A stretch of 64,000 bases of DNA from Okapia johnstoni. Taxonomy: Eukaryota; Chordata; Mammalia; Artiodactyla; Giraffidae. The DNA lies in assembly GCA_024291935.2 (NCBI GenBank), contig JAGTYA010000026.1, forward strand, positions 1,661,501-1,725,500. Direction: 5' to 3'. Both the position numbers and the translations under genes were made by a program. Positions 31,866 through 42,952 of this stretch are shown here, piece after piece. Each line of letters opens with the position of its first letter. The stretch's first letter is position 1. The notes beneath the pieces were generated by a model. It had not been told where the DNA came from and made no database searches. It worked only from the letters and a program-made list of their open reading frames with translations.

Positions 31866-33436
31866 GTGAGCGCCGGGCCCGACCCGCAGGGGAGGGCCAC
31901 TGCTCCCTCTGTCCTGCGGTCACCAGGGGAGACAGGCGGGGATGAGGGGCCACGCTGGGGACATTCTCTGCCTGCGGGCTGGCCCTCTGCTGGGCTGAGA
32001 GCAGTAGCTCCCAGGGCAGGAAGGAGGCAGGTACAGGTCACGGACACCTGCTTCTCACTGAGGCCCCCCCCAGAGGCCCGGAAGGTGGCACCTGGGGAGC
32101 TGGGGGAGGGGAGCCTCCCAGGCCTGCAGGGTTGAGTGGGAGCGTCGGCTCCAGAAAACGCACCTTCAAGGGCTGCACTCCTGACGGGGGCCGGGCCTGG
32201 CTGGGAGAGAGGCCTGTCCGCAGCGGGGTCTGCGGGACAGTGGACGGGGCGTCCGGTGGTCCTTCAGGGCGGGGCCTGAGCTGCCTGCAGGTGGGCTGCC
32301 CGGTGACCCACTCCTTCCATTGTCACTGGGAGCTGTTCCCAGGGACGTGCACGTCGCTGGTGACCGTGGCAATGGTGGGCGTGGGTCCCTTTGGGGGTGT
32401 TCTGTATTCTTTTCTTCCTTCGTCCACCCACCCCTCCGTTCTCTGGGTGCTGCTGGCTCTGAGGGACCCCGGGGGCGGCTCAAGGCTGGCAGGGAGGGAG
32501 GCCCCAGTTCTGGGGTAATGCAGTCAAGTGGGACGCCAGCCCCCGGACAACGGGGCTTGAAGCCTGTGGGCCCGGGTCTAGGGTGGGCACAACCCCAGGG
32601 AGGAGGGCAGGACCACAGCTCGGGAGGGACTGCTCCCAAGTGACAGGGGCTGGGGCAGCCTGGCCTTCCAGAAATTCTGCCTAAACTCCAGGCCCCGAGA
32701 CAGAGCTAAAAGCCTGCGTGGGAAACGGGACGGGTCAAGTCCATGAGCGGAGCTGAATCCTCCCAGACCAGGGCTGGGGGTCAAGGTCAGAACTTCTGTG
32801 CCCAGACAGAGGAAATGGGTGCCCAAGAGGTTCAGAAAGACAAGGGATGCAGCCCCAGATGGGCTCTTGCATGCAGGGGCCGAGGACTGGCGGGGCCGGG
32901 AGGGTCCACAGGGGGCCGAGGAGGCGACAGAGCTGGTCCACACGGCCGGTCCCAGCCAGGGCAGAGAGCAAGGCCGGCCAACACCAGGGGCCCCCACACG
33001 CTGTGCCCGTGGCCCCGACAGATGCAGCTTCGCTCCCCAGCCGAGCTGTGAGTCTGAAGGGCAGCCCCTGGGTGCCCCTCCCAAAGGGGCTTCTTGCCCC
33101 ACCGCCACTCCCTGGCTGAGCAGCCAACACCTGCGGAGGCCTCCCCCAGGCCCCCAGGGGTGGACACAAGCCAGGCAGGAGAACTCAGGCCCAGGCTTCG
33201 CCTGTGGGAGCCCAGCCCAGGCTAGACCCCAGAGCGGTCCCTGGGAAGGCATGGGGCCAGCAGGTGGAGCCAGAGACGGAGCGGAGAGTCCAGCCCCACA
33301 GGCCCTGTCCGGCCAGACTCTCTGAGACCCCAAGCGCGCCTTTCTCCTCTCCTTGGGCTTCAGATTCCCCCGCACTCCATAAGGACCAGCCTGGGGAAAC
33401 CAAGGCCAGTCCTGCTGGAGGACACTGGTTGGGGGG
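31866..33436 (+). other. TSPAN32 intron 4, first part
   Basis: GC-rich unique sequence. No repeat or exon recognised. The 265-codon minus-strand open frame at 32578-33375 has no recognisable domain and is probably compositional. Confidence 0.5.
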
Positions 33437-33635
33437 TGGTTTAGTCGCTAAGTTGTGTTTGACTCTTGCGACTGTAGCCCGCCAGGCTTCTCTGGCCACG
33501 GGGTTTTCTAGGCAAGAATACTAGAGTGGGTTTCCATTTCCTTCTCCAGGGGGTCTTCCTAATCCAGGGATCGAACCCAGGTCTCTTGCATTGCAGGCCG
33601 ATTCTTTATCAACGGAGCCACTAGGGAAGCCCTGG
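33437..33635 (-). mobile_element. Bov-tA/Bov-A SINE, antisense, intron 4
   Basis: 'tttagtcgctaagttgtgtt' to 'ggagccactagggaagccct'. Lies about 200 bp from an oppositely oriented copy at 33842. Confidence 0.95.
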
Positions 33636-33841
33636 AGGATACTGGGTTTCCAGGCAAAACCCCGTGCAGGCAGGTGACCAGTGGCATACCTTTGACCGTG
33701 TATCAGGGATCCCAGCGGCCGCGGCCCCTGCTTGCACGGGCGCCCCAAGATGCTCATGTAATGTGCAGAGAATGACTGGGTCAGGAGACCAAATTTATGC
33801 TGTGTGCTTTTAGGTGTGTGGCTACCCACTCCAAGCCCAGA

Positions 33842-34046
33842 GGGCTTCCCTGGTGACTCAGTGGGTAGTCTGCCTGCAGTGCGGGAGAGCCTGTCTGATC
33901 CCTGGCTTGGGAAGATCCCCTGGAGAAGAAAATGGCAACCCACTCCAGTATTCCTGCCTGGAGAATTCCATGGACAGTGGAGCCTGGTGGGCTCGAGTCC
34001 ATGGGGTCACAAGAGTTGGACACGACTGAGTGACTAACACTTTCAC
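33842..34046 (+). mobile_element. Bov-tA/Bov-A SINE, sense, intron 4
   Basis: 'gcttccctggtgactcagtg' to 'gacacgactgagtgactaac'. With the antisense copy at 33437-33635 it forms an inverted SINE pair with a roughly 205-bp spacer, able to form a long hairpin in the intron 4 transcript. Confidence 0.95.
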
Positions 34047-37000
34047 ACTTTTTCCTTACCCACTCTGGCCCTGTCCTCCCTTACCCGCAGGAATGGGCCT
34101 AGATCCCCCGTGCCCCCGCCACCGCTGAGCTCCTTGGAGTTGAGGAGGCCACCCCCAAACTTTGCAGGGCAGTGCTATCCTCTTGGTCCGTGGATGGAGG
34201 GACTCAGGCCCATGGGGGAGGGCGGGCCAGGTCACCCTGGCAGAGCCTGAGCAAGAGGGGGCCACCGTTGGGACTCTTAGCCCTGAGTCAATGCCTCTTT
34301 TCCCGTCGCTGCCCAAAGATCACCCCAAACTGTTCACCACCACCCTGGCATCATCTGGGGTCACACATCCCTGACCAGAGGGGAAAAGGACATTCCCTCC
34401 GGTTCTTGGTGGGGGTCGGAGCCTGAAAAGGCAGCCTCGGCTCTCAGAGACCAGGGAACGCCGAGCCAGCTGCTGGCCCACCACGGAGGAGCCGTCAGGG
34501 GCAAGCGAGGTCTGGGTCACCACGCGGGTGGTCCCTGCCAAGACGGCTGCCAGGGTGCCCGGCCCCAGCAGCTCCCCCGGGGCAGCTGCAGCCCCATCTC
34601 TTGGCTCTGACCCTGTGTGTTTACAGCTCCAAGCCCTGGGCTGGTGGTTCTGCAGGGGCGGGGCCACGCGGGGCCCACAGGCCGAAATCCTTCTGGGGCT
34701 CCCGCTCTGCAAGGGGAAGGGGTGACAGCAGACAGGACCCAGCTGGGCCCTTTCCCTGCACGGCCCCCCGCCACTCCCCCCAAAGAAATGTTCTGGTCTG
34801 GTCTGTGCTGCAGCTGGCCTTTGGGGTCCAGTGTTCGGGGCCCTAGCTGGCCCCAGTGGGGGCTGGGGCGTCCTCCCACCCCTGCGTGGGCACAGAGGGG
34901 GCCTGGGTGGGGTCAGCCTCATGGCCGGCGCTCTTGGGCGATCGGCCCACCTTCCTGGGCCTCTGCGTCCTCATCTGTAAAGGAGTGTGAAGACCTCCCT
35001 GTGCACGGGAATGAACCAGCACAGGTGAGGGGACAAGCGGAACCCGCCTGCAGCCCCCGAGCCCAGTCTGACCTCCATCACCCGCACTTATGAGGACGCG
35101 AGCCCCGGGTGGCAGGGGCCACGGAGCCACCTGTCCTGTACCCCCGACCCCGGGAACCTGGGGGGGCCTTGCCGTCAAGGCCAACCCGGGCCAGCAGATC
35201 CCTCCTTCCATGGGACCCTCCTAGAGGTGGGAGCAGACACACTCAAAGGGCCACGCTGTTTGCTCTAAGCGGTCTGTTCACCCCCTTATCTCCCCTGGCA
35301 CCACCCCAAGTGACCCCGAGATACCCTGAAACACGGGGTCCAGATGGCCCGTCTACCTGAGGATGGCCGTGACTTCTGGTGGCCCCGGAGCCAACCCACA
35401 AGCCCTGACCACCCCTGGCCCTCGGCCCCCTGCCCCCCCAGCCTCAGGCCCTGGTAGGTGCCCTGAAGCTTGGCAGGCGTTCCGCAGGACTAGGCGGTCG
35501 TGCTGTGAATACAGAGCTTGAGGGCGCCTGAGAGCCGCTCTGCCTCAGCACCCAGTCCCCAGATAGGCCTGCGGGCGATGAATTGCCCAGCCCCGCTTAA
35601 TAATTCAGGCACGGATTAAGTACAGCGGTGCCCAGTGAAAGGCTGCCTGTCCCCCAGCTCCCGGGCTGGGCCCCGCCCCTCGAGACCACTCCCCTCCGGC
35701 CCTGGGCCATAGGGGCTGGTCTGCGGACCACCTGCAGCTCCTACTGCCCCCGCCCCCAGGCATCCCCCCACCAGGCAGGTTAGCTGACTATGGGAAGGGT
35801 GGTTGGGAGGGGTCCTCTGGGAGCTGGCCTGGTAGGGACGCCCCAGGCCCTCGGTTTGATTTCAGCAGCCCAGGAACCCTGTCCTGAGGGGCACGCCCAG
35901 GAGCCCTGGGAGATAGGGTTTAAAGATTAGGGCGCCCTGCAGGGAGCACCCAAGTCCCGGGGCCCAAGGACCTCTGAGGCCTCCCAGCCCACCCCAACAT
36001 CTCTCCTAGAGACACACAGGACCCCTGAACCAGGGATGGGGGGCTGTTTGTGGAGCACCACCCACCCAGGCACCGGGCCTCGGGAGAGTCAGCCCGGCTC
36101 CCACATCCAGGCTTGGGATCTCGGGCAGGGGTGTGGCTTTGTCCGATCCGCCTCTTCACCCGAAAGAGGAGCTCCTGGTCCCCGCTTCTGGGGTCAGGAG
36201 TGGAAGGGGAGGTAGAAGGGGGAAGACACGCACAGCTCAGCCCCAGTGGGCATGCCCCTCCAGCCAGCGTTCCTGGTAGCAGCACCTCGCCTCAGAGGGG
36301 CCAGGGTCTCCCTGGGCCCTAGTGGGAGGTGGAGGGGGGGCTGGAACCATGAGAGGGGTCTGAGCTTGCCCCCCTGTCACGGCCTTCTGCACCCCTGACC
36401 CCAGGCTGGCTCCGCTCTCCCAACAGGCCTCCCCGGGACCTCCTCCCATGGAGACCAGGACAGCCCGGCCGGTATCCACCGCCAGAAGAGGGCCCCTCGC
36501 CAGGCCTCCTGTAGGGGTGGCCAGGCTGGCGCCTGGCCCCCCGCCCAGGATGCTGCCCACCTCCCCCTTGGGTAGGGAACAAAGCGGCCAGAGCAGCTGG
36601 TGGCTCTGAGACCCGGGTCTCTCTCACCAAGAGGGCGATGAGCTCTGAGCGCGACGCTAGGGGTGCAGATCCGCCTGTTCCTACCAGGGCACCAGGGCCC
36701 TGGGCGAGATGGCCCCTGCCCGCCTGCCCCCAAGTCCTGCAGGCAGGGAGTGGGGAAGCTGCTTCCTTTCTGAAGGGCAGGGTGAGTGGCCAGAGCAGGG
36801 TGCCCCCGAGCACCCACCCATCTACCCCAGCGGGCACATGACTTGGGGGCAGGAAGGGAAGGGAGGCTGGGCTCAGGGTCTCTGAGGCGGGGAAGGAGGG
36901 CAGGGGAGCTCAGAGGCCTTGGCTGTGCCAGACCAGTGACCCCAGCACAATCACAGGAGACTCCCTGGAGGAGGCAAGATTCCAGTTTGCCTCTGGAGAA

Positions 37001-37634
37001 ATAAGTTAGCAAGAGGAGGGCACTTCAGAAGGCACAGAAGCTGGGCAGACGGAAGGAGGTCTGGGGGAGGGGGTATGAAGCGAAGGCAGAGCCGGCCAGG
37101 CCCCTGTTGCTCCTCTCCTCCGTCGTCCCCACGGGGCCTCGTCAGCCCTGGGCACTTAGGCCTTCCCTGGAGCCCAGCTGCCTGGGCTTTCTGGAACGTA
37201 CTGGATGGTTTTGGGAGAAGACCTGGAGCATCCCTATGAGCTGAGCTCCGGCACGAGGCGGCCCCTGGCCATCTCCCCCAGGGCCCACCCTTGCCTTTCC
37301 CTCCCCACCGTCCGTTTCCAGATCAACAGAAGCAGGTGGACACTTAGGCCGGGCCTCCTCCCACCGTAAGACAAGAGCTGGTTTACTCTGCAGGACCCCC
37401 AGGAGCAAGAGTGGCATCAACCATCATTCTTGGGGGAAGGTCCCCACAGCTGGAGCATGGGAACCTCTGTGACCAGCACCCGGGGGATGCAGGTCCTGCT
37501 CCTGGGGGGCCCAGTTCCGAGGGAGCAGAAGTAGGAGGCCGGTTGAGTGCCGCTCAGCACCTGAGGGCCGTCGAGGGGTCCGTCAGGGACGTGAGCTTCA
37601 CTAGCGCATGGCCTTCCCGGTGCCCTCTGCACAG
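34047..37634 (+). other. TSPAN32 intron 4, remainder
   Basis: 3.6 kb of GC-rich sequence without recognisable repeats. A short AT-rich patch at 35560-35620 ('aattgcccagccccgcttaa', 'taataattcaggc') stands out. No alternative exon could be supported. Confidence 0.5.
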
Positions 37635-37736
37635 ATGGAGGACGCCGTGTTGGATGCCTATGACCGTGCGTACGAGCGGGCAGTGAGGAGCGCGTCCAGA
37701 ACCGGGCGGCAGGAGCTGGTGGCCATCCAGGACACG
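37635..37736 (+). CDS. TSPAN32: TSPAN32 exon 5 (residues 119-152)
   Basis: Acceptor 'ccctctgcacag', donor GTGAGC, 102 nt, phase 0. Encodes the first helical part of the large extracellular loop, from 'MEDAVLDAYDRAYERAV' to 'RQELVAIQDT'. 'RQEL.AIQD' is conserved with human. Residue 119 is Met where human has Val; this Met is not a translation start. The exon is in frame and could be skipped without a shift. Confidence 0.95.
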
Positions 37737-38191
37737 GTGAGCGCGTGGGGGAGGCCCCCTCCGGGTCAGCTCTGGGCGGCCTGCCATCCAGAAAAGGGGC
37801 ACAGGGAGCAGCCCCCAGAACCAGCTGGCCAGGTGCTGAGCTGAAGGTCCCGGGTCACCGACGCCACAGTGGGGGGAGGCACAGGGCAGAGCACGCCTGT
37901 CTTCCATCCACCCTGGAAGGCCCAGCTTCTGAGTCTCTGGGGCCCAGAGCAGAGTGCGAGAGCCCACGTCCACACGTGAGCTTCCAGGTGGAGGTGGCAC
38001 AGCCGGTCCTGGTGACCGCAGGCCAGGCTGCTGGGAGCTGGGTGCCCCCTACAGAGCCAGCCGCCTGGCCCTGAGCCCCCGTCCTGGCCTGGGGCGGGGC
38101 TGGGGGAGGCCTTTGTGCCTCAGTTTCTCCTCTGCCCCACAGGGACCCTGGGGTTCTCAGAGCAAACCACTTCTGTCTTCCGCCCCTGTAG
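37737..38191 (+). other. TSPAN32 intron 5
   Basis: 455 bp of GC-rich intronic sequence. Nothing else seen. Confidence 0.7.
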
Positions 38192-38278
38192 TTTCAGTGC
38201 TGCGGCAAGAGCTCGCCCCTTGGGCTCCTGGGGGGCTTGGAGGCCGACCTGTGTCAGGGGGAGGAGGCCGCCAGACAG
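38192..38278 (+). CDS. TSPAN32: TSPAN32 exon 6 (residues 153-181)
   Basis: Acceptor 'ccgcccctgtag', donor GTGAGG, 87 nt, phase 0. Carries the tetraspanin hallmark CCG (Cys155, Cys156, Gly157) in 'FQCCGKSSP' and the third loop cysteine in 'EADLCQGEEAAR' (Cys173). These form the paired disulphides that shape the variable head of the loop, as in other tetraspanins. 'EADLCQGEEAAR' is identical in human, which firmly fixes the gene identity. Confidence 0.97.
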
Positions 38279-39692
38279 GTGAGGGGAGGGGCCCACCACC
38301 ATCCCCGGGGGCTCAGCCCCAGAGCAGGGCCATGCCCAACCACCGGCCCCCCAGACCCTCCCAGAGAGGGGGCTGGCCTGGGCTGGGGTCACTTAACCCG
38401 CCTGTGCCCGGGGGGCTCACTCCTTCACTCCTTCGCACAGCTTCCAGCTTGGGGGACTGAGACCCTCCCATCAGAACCCTCTAGAAGGGCAGGGGAGGGT
38501 AGGAGACCCAGGGGCTGAGCTGTGCCGAGCACCCGCAGAGCGCAGTGGGCAGCTCTGCCTGAGCCTGGGTCCCCGAAGCCGGAAGGACATTTCCTGGAAG
38601 GTCAGCCTGGGCCTGAATCTGGCCACGAGGGCATCGGAGACAGGGACCCTCTTCTTCCCGAAGACAGTGGCCTCCCCTCCCCCCCACCTCCCTGGCTCCC
38701 CTCCCCCACTGCTCAGGAACAAACTCACCCCATCTCTGGCAAGAGGCTCCTGGCCACCCTCCAAGAAACAGACAGGAGGATGCAAATGGCTGAAGGCCCA
38801 GCCCGGATGGAGCCAACACAGTGCCCTGGGCCCTGGCGCTGGGGGGGCGAGGGCAGAGGAGGGATGGGGGGGTTGGGAGGCCTGTTTACACCACCAGGGG
38901 GAGGCCCCAGGTCCTCGCCTGCAACGTGGGGGTGAAGGCCGGCCTCCTGCACCTTCTGGGAGGGCAGGCGACATGGAAGACGGGAAGGCCTTGTGGGGAG
39001 GGACCCCAGGGGAGGGGGCGGGAGGGCAGATCCCCAGTCGCCTTCCAAGAGGAAGTGCAGCCGCAGAGGGGGGGCCCGAGAGCCTGTCAAAGGAATTCAC
39101 GGGCAGATGGACAGACAGACACCAAGCTAGCCTCCTCTCCCCCACCTCAGACTTCAGAGCCCAACCCTGCCTGCCCCACCGCCCACCCCGCTCCGGCCTA
39201 CGCCACCTCTGAGTGGTTCAGAGTGGGGGGGGTCCCCTCCCTCTTCCCTGGAGACAGGGTGCCTCTGTGGACACCGCGCCCTGCGGAGGCCGGGGAGGTT
39301 CAGGATGGGGCAAGAGCACCTCTCCCCGTTAGCCAGTGCCCTTTCCTCACCCAGGCTCTGTGTCCCACCCGCAATGGGGTACCTGGGACCCAGAGTAACT
39401 GGGACTTAGCTTGCCCTGGGAGCGCAGACACATGGCCCAACACCACGGCTCAGGGGCCACCCAGAGGCAGGCCCCGCTGGACTCCTGGAGCCCCTCGTTC
39501 CCACAGAAGCAGGTTCCATCCTGCTTGTCTTTACCTGTTCTCAATGCCTGTCCAGAGCTTGGGGCGGTTGTCCTGGGACGGGCAGCACCCCTAGCCTGGG
39601 TCCCAGGTGGCCTTCGTGGCCCCACGCCCCTGCGGAGGCACTGTGCCGGAGCTGGAAGGGGCGGTCCGGCCCACGCGCTGCCCTCTGCCCAG
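38279..39692 (+). other. TSPAN32 intron 6
   Basis: 1414 bp. It holds a CTCF-like motif CCACCAGGGGGAGGC at 38891-38905. No repeats recognised. Confidence 0.6.
38891..38905 (+). promoter_or_regulatory. candidate CTCF-like motif, intron 6
   Basis: CCACCAGGGGGAGGC matches the left ten bases of the CTCF core exactly but diverges at the GCGC end (GAGG), so it is weaker than the 28668 site. Confidence 0.35.
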
Positions 39693-39776
39693 GACTGCCT
39701 GCGGGGGATCCAGAGCTTCCTGAGGGTGCACGGGAACATCGTCTCCACCCTGATCGGCCTGGGCCTCGCCTTCACG
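39693..39776 (+). CDS. TSPAN32: TSPAN32 exon 7 (residues 182-209)
   Basis: Acceptor 'ccctctgcccag', donor GTAGCT, 84 nt, phase 0. Encodes the fourth loop cysteine (Asp-Cys183), the membrane-proximal helix 'LRGIQSFLRVHG' and the first half of membrane segment 4 ('NIVSTLIGLGLAFT'). 'DCL.GI.SFLR.H' aligns with human. The donor GTAGCT is not optimal but keeps the frame, and no better donor lies nearby. Confidence 0.93.
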
Positions 39777-39958
39777 GTAGCTCTCACCGCCCCCCACGGT
39801 CCCTGCCCCCAGGGTCCTGGGGACCCTCAAGGCTTGCCCTGCCCAGGGAGCAGGGAAGAGCAGGCCTGGGGGTATGGGGCCTCTCTGACTCCCTTCCCCC
39901 GGGGGGCGGTGAGCCCCCAGAGCTGCTGGGACAAGTGCTCCGCGCCCCTCCTCCCCAG
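39777..39958 (+). other. TSPAN32 intron 7
   Basis: 182-bp intron, the shortest of the gene. A polypyrimidine-rich end 'cgcccctcctccccag' precedes exon 8. Confidence 0.8.
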
Positions 39959-40029
39959 GTGTACGCAATGCTGCTTAGCTCCTTCATCTGGTTCTCCATC
40001 CTATCGGGCAGATACCGCGTGAGCCAGCG
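39959..40029 (+). CDS. TSPAN32: TSPAN32 exon 8 (residues 210-232, phase 2 end)
   Basis: Acceptor 'cctcctccccag'. Encodes the second half of membrane segment 4 ('VYAMLLSSFIWFSI') and the start of the cytoplasmic tail ('LSGRYRVSQ'). Two donors compete. GTAGGC at 40030 gives phase 2 and a tail that aligns with human ('GRYRVSQ', Arg, 'YQVSQR'). GTGAGC at 40019 has the better consensus but leads into a different, longer tail. I prefer 40030 for conservation. If neither is used, TAG at 40031 ends the protein right after 'RVSQR'. Confidence 0.75.
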
Positions 40030-40267
40030 GTAGGCCCGCCTGCCCCCCGCCCCCGCCCCCACCTCCCCGGAAGGGTCCTACAGCCCTGCAGGTGCTGGCG
40101 GGTGGGTGGGGGGGCAGAGAGCACCACCCCTTCCTGCTCCCAAGATCCCGCCTCTGCCCAGCTGTGGGGCCCCTGGACAGAGGGCCCAGGCCGACACTCT
40201 AGAGGAGGTGCTTGCGGGGCAGGGAGCAAGCTGCCATGCAGGCTCCGCCCCGTCCCCGCCCCCGCAG
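40030..40267 (+). other. TSPAN32 intron 8
   Basis: 238 bp. Begins with GTAGGC and ends 'ccccgcccccgcag'. Nothing else seen. Confidence 0.6.
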
Positions 40268-40568
40268 ATACCAGGTCTCACAGCGGCATCTCCACCACCT
40301 GGGGAGACGGGGCTTCAGGGGCCCCCAGGACAGCCCCCTGCCTCCATCCACGCCGCGGGCTCCGCTGACCCGGCCCCTCTGCTCTGGCCACCTGCACGCC
40401 CTCCGGGCCCAGATCCTGGCCCCTCTGCGTCCTCACCGTTCTTCTGCCCCTCAGGGCTCGTGGCCTCCCTCCCCAGGAGCCCCGAGTCTACAGACGCATC
40501 CAGGAGGGATCCCCGTCTCCTCGCACATCCAAAGCGGAGGCTCCCGGGGGCCGTTCGAGTCCGAGTAG
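40268..40568 (+). CDS. TSPAN32: TSPAN32 exon 9, C-terminal tail (residues 233-332) and stop
   Basis: Acceptor 'gtccccgcccccgcag'; TAG stop at 40566-40568. The tail is rich in Pro, Arg and Ser, and is expected to be cytoplasmic and disordered. The segments 'RGFRGPQDSPLP' and 'GHLHALRAQILAPLRPH' match the order and spacing of the human tail (about 110 residues there, 123 here counted from exon 8), which supports this frame. In the alternative phase (donor 40019) the same exon stays open to 40771 and would encode a 167-residue tail without that similarity. Confidence is lower than for the core exons because the tail evolves quickly. Confidence 0.72.
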
Positions 40569-41200
40569 ACACTTGGGTCAGCTTCTGCTGCTCCAGGACA
40601 CCCACCCACCTGCCCACGGGAGCGGAGATGCTACGGTCTCGACTCGCATGTGACCCTCGTGGGCGGGGAGGAGCTGTTTCCCTCCATGTGGTGGGGGTCG
40701 GGGGGAGAGGAGGTGGTGTGTCTGAGAAATCCTGCCTGCTGCCTCCCCGCGCCCCCCATCCAACCACCTGACGACTGGCACCCAGCCCCAGAGTCCTGGG
40801 TGGGACACCAGACTGGCCCAGCCCAGCTCGAGGGCCCCATCGTAGCTGCCAAAGGAGAAGGAAACACGGCCTGTTGAGCTCCCCCCGAGGGGGTGCGGCC
40901 CCGCCCCCACCGAAACTGGCAGAGTCAGGTTCCTCCCCAGTAAGGCGCGGCCGCCGCCGAACGGGGACAAAGTGACAAACTCCCGCTGCCTTCCAGCCCC
41001 CGTGCCTGCAGTCACACTCTCCCCGCAGTACACCTCCCAGAACCAGACGGCTCCCCGGGGACAAACCGCCGGAAGCTCGTGGGGCAGAAGCCTCGTTGTT
41101 CCCCGGTCCTGCCTTTGGTAACCACACGGGCCTCTGGGGAGCTGTGTTCTCCCGGTTCTGTTCTTCTCATCTTACAAAATAAACTTGAAGGAAGGCACCA
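40569..41200 (+). other. TSPAN32: TSPAN32 3' untranslated region
   Basis: From the stop codon to about 20 bp after the polyadenylation signal. GC-rich, no repeats. The extent depends on which last-exon frame is used. Confidence 0.6.
41178..41183 (+). terminator. TSPAN32: TSPAN32 polyadenylation signal AATAAA
   Basis: A canonical AATAAA 610 bp after the stop codon, and the only one on the plus strand that I found soon after the last exon. A CHR SINE begins shortly downstream (41237). Confidence 0.7.
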
Positions 41201-41236
41201 GCAGCGGCGGGAGGAAGAGGGAACGGGCCTGCCTCC

Positions 41237-41305
41237 GGGACTTCCCTGGCAGGGCGGTGTGGCTCGGGGCTCCCACTGCAGGGGCGGTGCAGCACCGAAA
41301 ACCAG
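41237..41305 (+). mobile_element. CHR-type SINE fragment
   Basis: 'gggacttccctggcagggcg' then 'cggggctcccactgcagggg', ending 'cagcaccgaaaacc'. A partial head. Confidence 0.6.
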
Positions 41306-42611
41306 AGGAAGCGACGAGAAGGGTGTGCAGAGTCGGATGTGAGAGCGCAGAAGGGCCTGTGCCCGAAGCCACAGGCGCGCGCTCCCTCCGCCGGCCGGCT
41401 CTCCTCCAGCGCGCTCCCCGCACCCCGTCCAGGCCCTCTCGCCTGCTTCTCCTGCTCACGAGCCCACCCTTCGTGGGGAGGGTGCTGGGAAGGAAGGCCT
41501 CCTTCCTGTGGTCACCTCTGCCATGGACCCTCATCACCCCCTCATCCCGCCCTCACTCAGGAGCAGGACCCCATTTCCTCTTGACCCCATCACCCACCCA
41601 TCACCGTGGCCCCCTTTGGGGCCCCTTAATTCACTGGCAGAGGAGCCCCGGGTGGGTCAGGTGGGATCCCCACCCGCTTCCAACTCAAGGTCACCATTGT
41701 TTTGTTCAAAGCATCCCTTTGCTGGGACTGAAAACCAGGTGCGAGCAGGGACCAAGAGGGGCCAGAGGCAGAATGTTTGTGAGTGGCCCATTCACTCTAA
41801 TCACAGGAAGCGGGCCTTCCCCATCCACGGCCCCCACCCCCGTGCATCCTGATTTGGGGGCGATAGCGGCATTGACTAGCATGTTCTGCAGGACACAGGG
41901 CCATGGTCACCCCATGTCCCGGCCATGATCCTAAACGATGCCAAGGCTAAGCCACCGTCCCACGGGGTCTCCCTGAGGAGCATGGTCCCGGGTGGCTCTC
42001 GGGAAGCCCAGGGCACCTCCCCTTGCCCTTGCTCCTCCGACTGTAAGGTCAGGTGCTTGCCCAGAAACAGGGATCCGGGAGGATCTAGGACAGCAGCACG
42101 GCGTTAAGTTGGTAAAGAAGGGAAGAACGGGCGCAGGCAGGGGGCAATCCAAATGCAGGGCGAGGGCCGGCCATCGCTGCCCTTCCCATGAAGGGAGGGG
42201 CCGTGTTCACCAGTGTGTCCGCATGACCCGCCAGAGGGGACGTGACTTCTGGGGAGGCTGGCGGGGTAGTCTTTCCAGGGGAGGTTGGCATTGAACTGTG
42301 GACACAGGAAAGTAGGCAGCCTCCCCAATGTTGGGGGGCACCAGCCGGTCCCCAGAGGCCTGAACGGAACACAAGGGGGGAAAGGAGAACGCGCCCTCCT
42401 CCAGCCCCACCCCCTGAGCTGGGGTGGCTCCTGGCACCTCCTCCTGCCCTCACACCGGGTTTACGGCATCGCTGGTGCTCAGGCCTCCAGACTCAGGCTG
42501 GATGACGTCACCAAACTGGCCCTCCTGGGCCGCCAGTGTGCCCACAGCAGGTCATGCCCAGCCCCGTAACCACGCTAGCTGTTTCCTCGTAGTACATATT
42601 TTATACAGACG
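41306..42611. other. no recognisable feature downstream of TSPAN32
   Basis: GC-rich. A long plus-strand open frame at 41185-41928 runs through the SINE head and has no domain; considered compositional. No exon of CD81 recognised. Confidence 0.45.
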
Positions 42612-42722
42612 AAGGTAGGTAAATAGCTGGATGATAGGTGGATGGGTGTGTGGATGGAAGGATGGAGAGACGGAAGGGTGGATGGATGGAGGATGGATGA
42701 ATGGGTATAGAGACGGATATCC
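42612..42722 (+). repeat. (GGAT)n-type tetranucleotide microsatellite
   Basis: Degenerate GGAT/GATG repeats such as 'ggatggatggaggatggatg'. Ends at the flank of a SINE. Confidence 0.9.
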
Positions 42723-42732
42723 CACCGGTGGG

Positions 42733-42952
42733 CTTCCTAGGTGGCGCCAGTGGTAAAGAACCCGTCCGCCAATGCACGAGACGGAAGAGATGCAAGTTCA
42801 TCCCTGGGTGGGAAAGGTCCCCTGGAGGAGGACATGGCAGCCCACTCCAGTATTCTTGCCTGGAGAATCCCATGGGCAGAGGAGCCTGGCGGGCTCCAGT
42901 CCAGGGGGTCACAAAGAGTCGGACAGGACTGAGTGGCTGAGCACACCCGCAC
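42733..42952 (+). mobile_element. Bov-tA/Bov-A SINE, sense
   Basis: 'cttcctaggtggcgccagtg' to 'cggacaggactgagtggctg'. Complete, moderately diverged. Confidence 0.95.

Larger units (their letters stand above)
24746..41200 (+). other. TSPAN32: TSPAN32 gene span (tetraspanin 32; PHEMX/TSSC6)
   Basis: Nine coding exons with GT-AG introns give a predicted 332-residue protein that aligns along its length with mammalian TSPAN32. It is a four-pass plasma-membrane tetraspanin of blood cells; in mouse it is known to restrain T-cell responses and to support platelet integrin signalling. Predicted membrane segments are at about residues 14-36, 61-84, 89-111 and 196-223. The large extracellular loop has Cys155-Cys156-Gly157, Cys173 and Cys183, the four-cysteine tetraspanin pattern. 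Introns measure 1386, 694, 4686, 5769, 455, 1414, 182 and 238 bp. The polyadenylation signal is at 41178. No disabling mutation is seen, so the gene looks functional. Confidence 0.95.

Noticed and set aside
40019..40024. GTGAGC as the preferred exon 8 donor
   Set aside because: It has the better consensus, but the resulting tail lacks the similarity to human that the GTAGGC donor gives. Kept as an alternative in the findings.
41185..41928. 247-codon plus-strand frame after TSPAN32
   Set aside because: Begins in the 3' flank just after the polyadenylation signal and includes a CHR SINE head. No domain.
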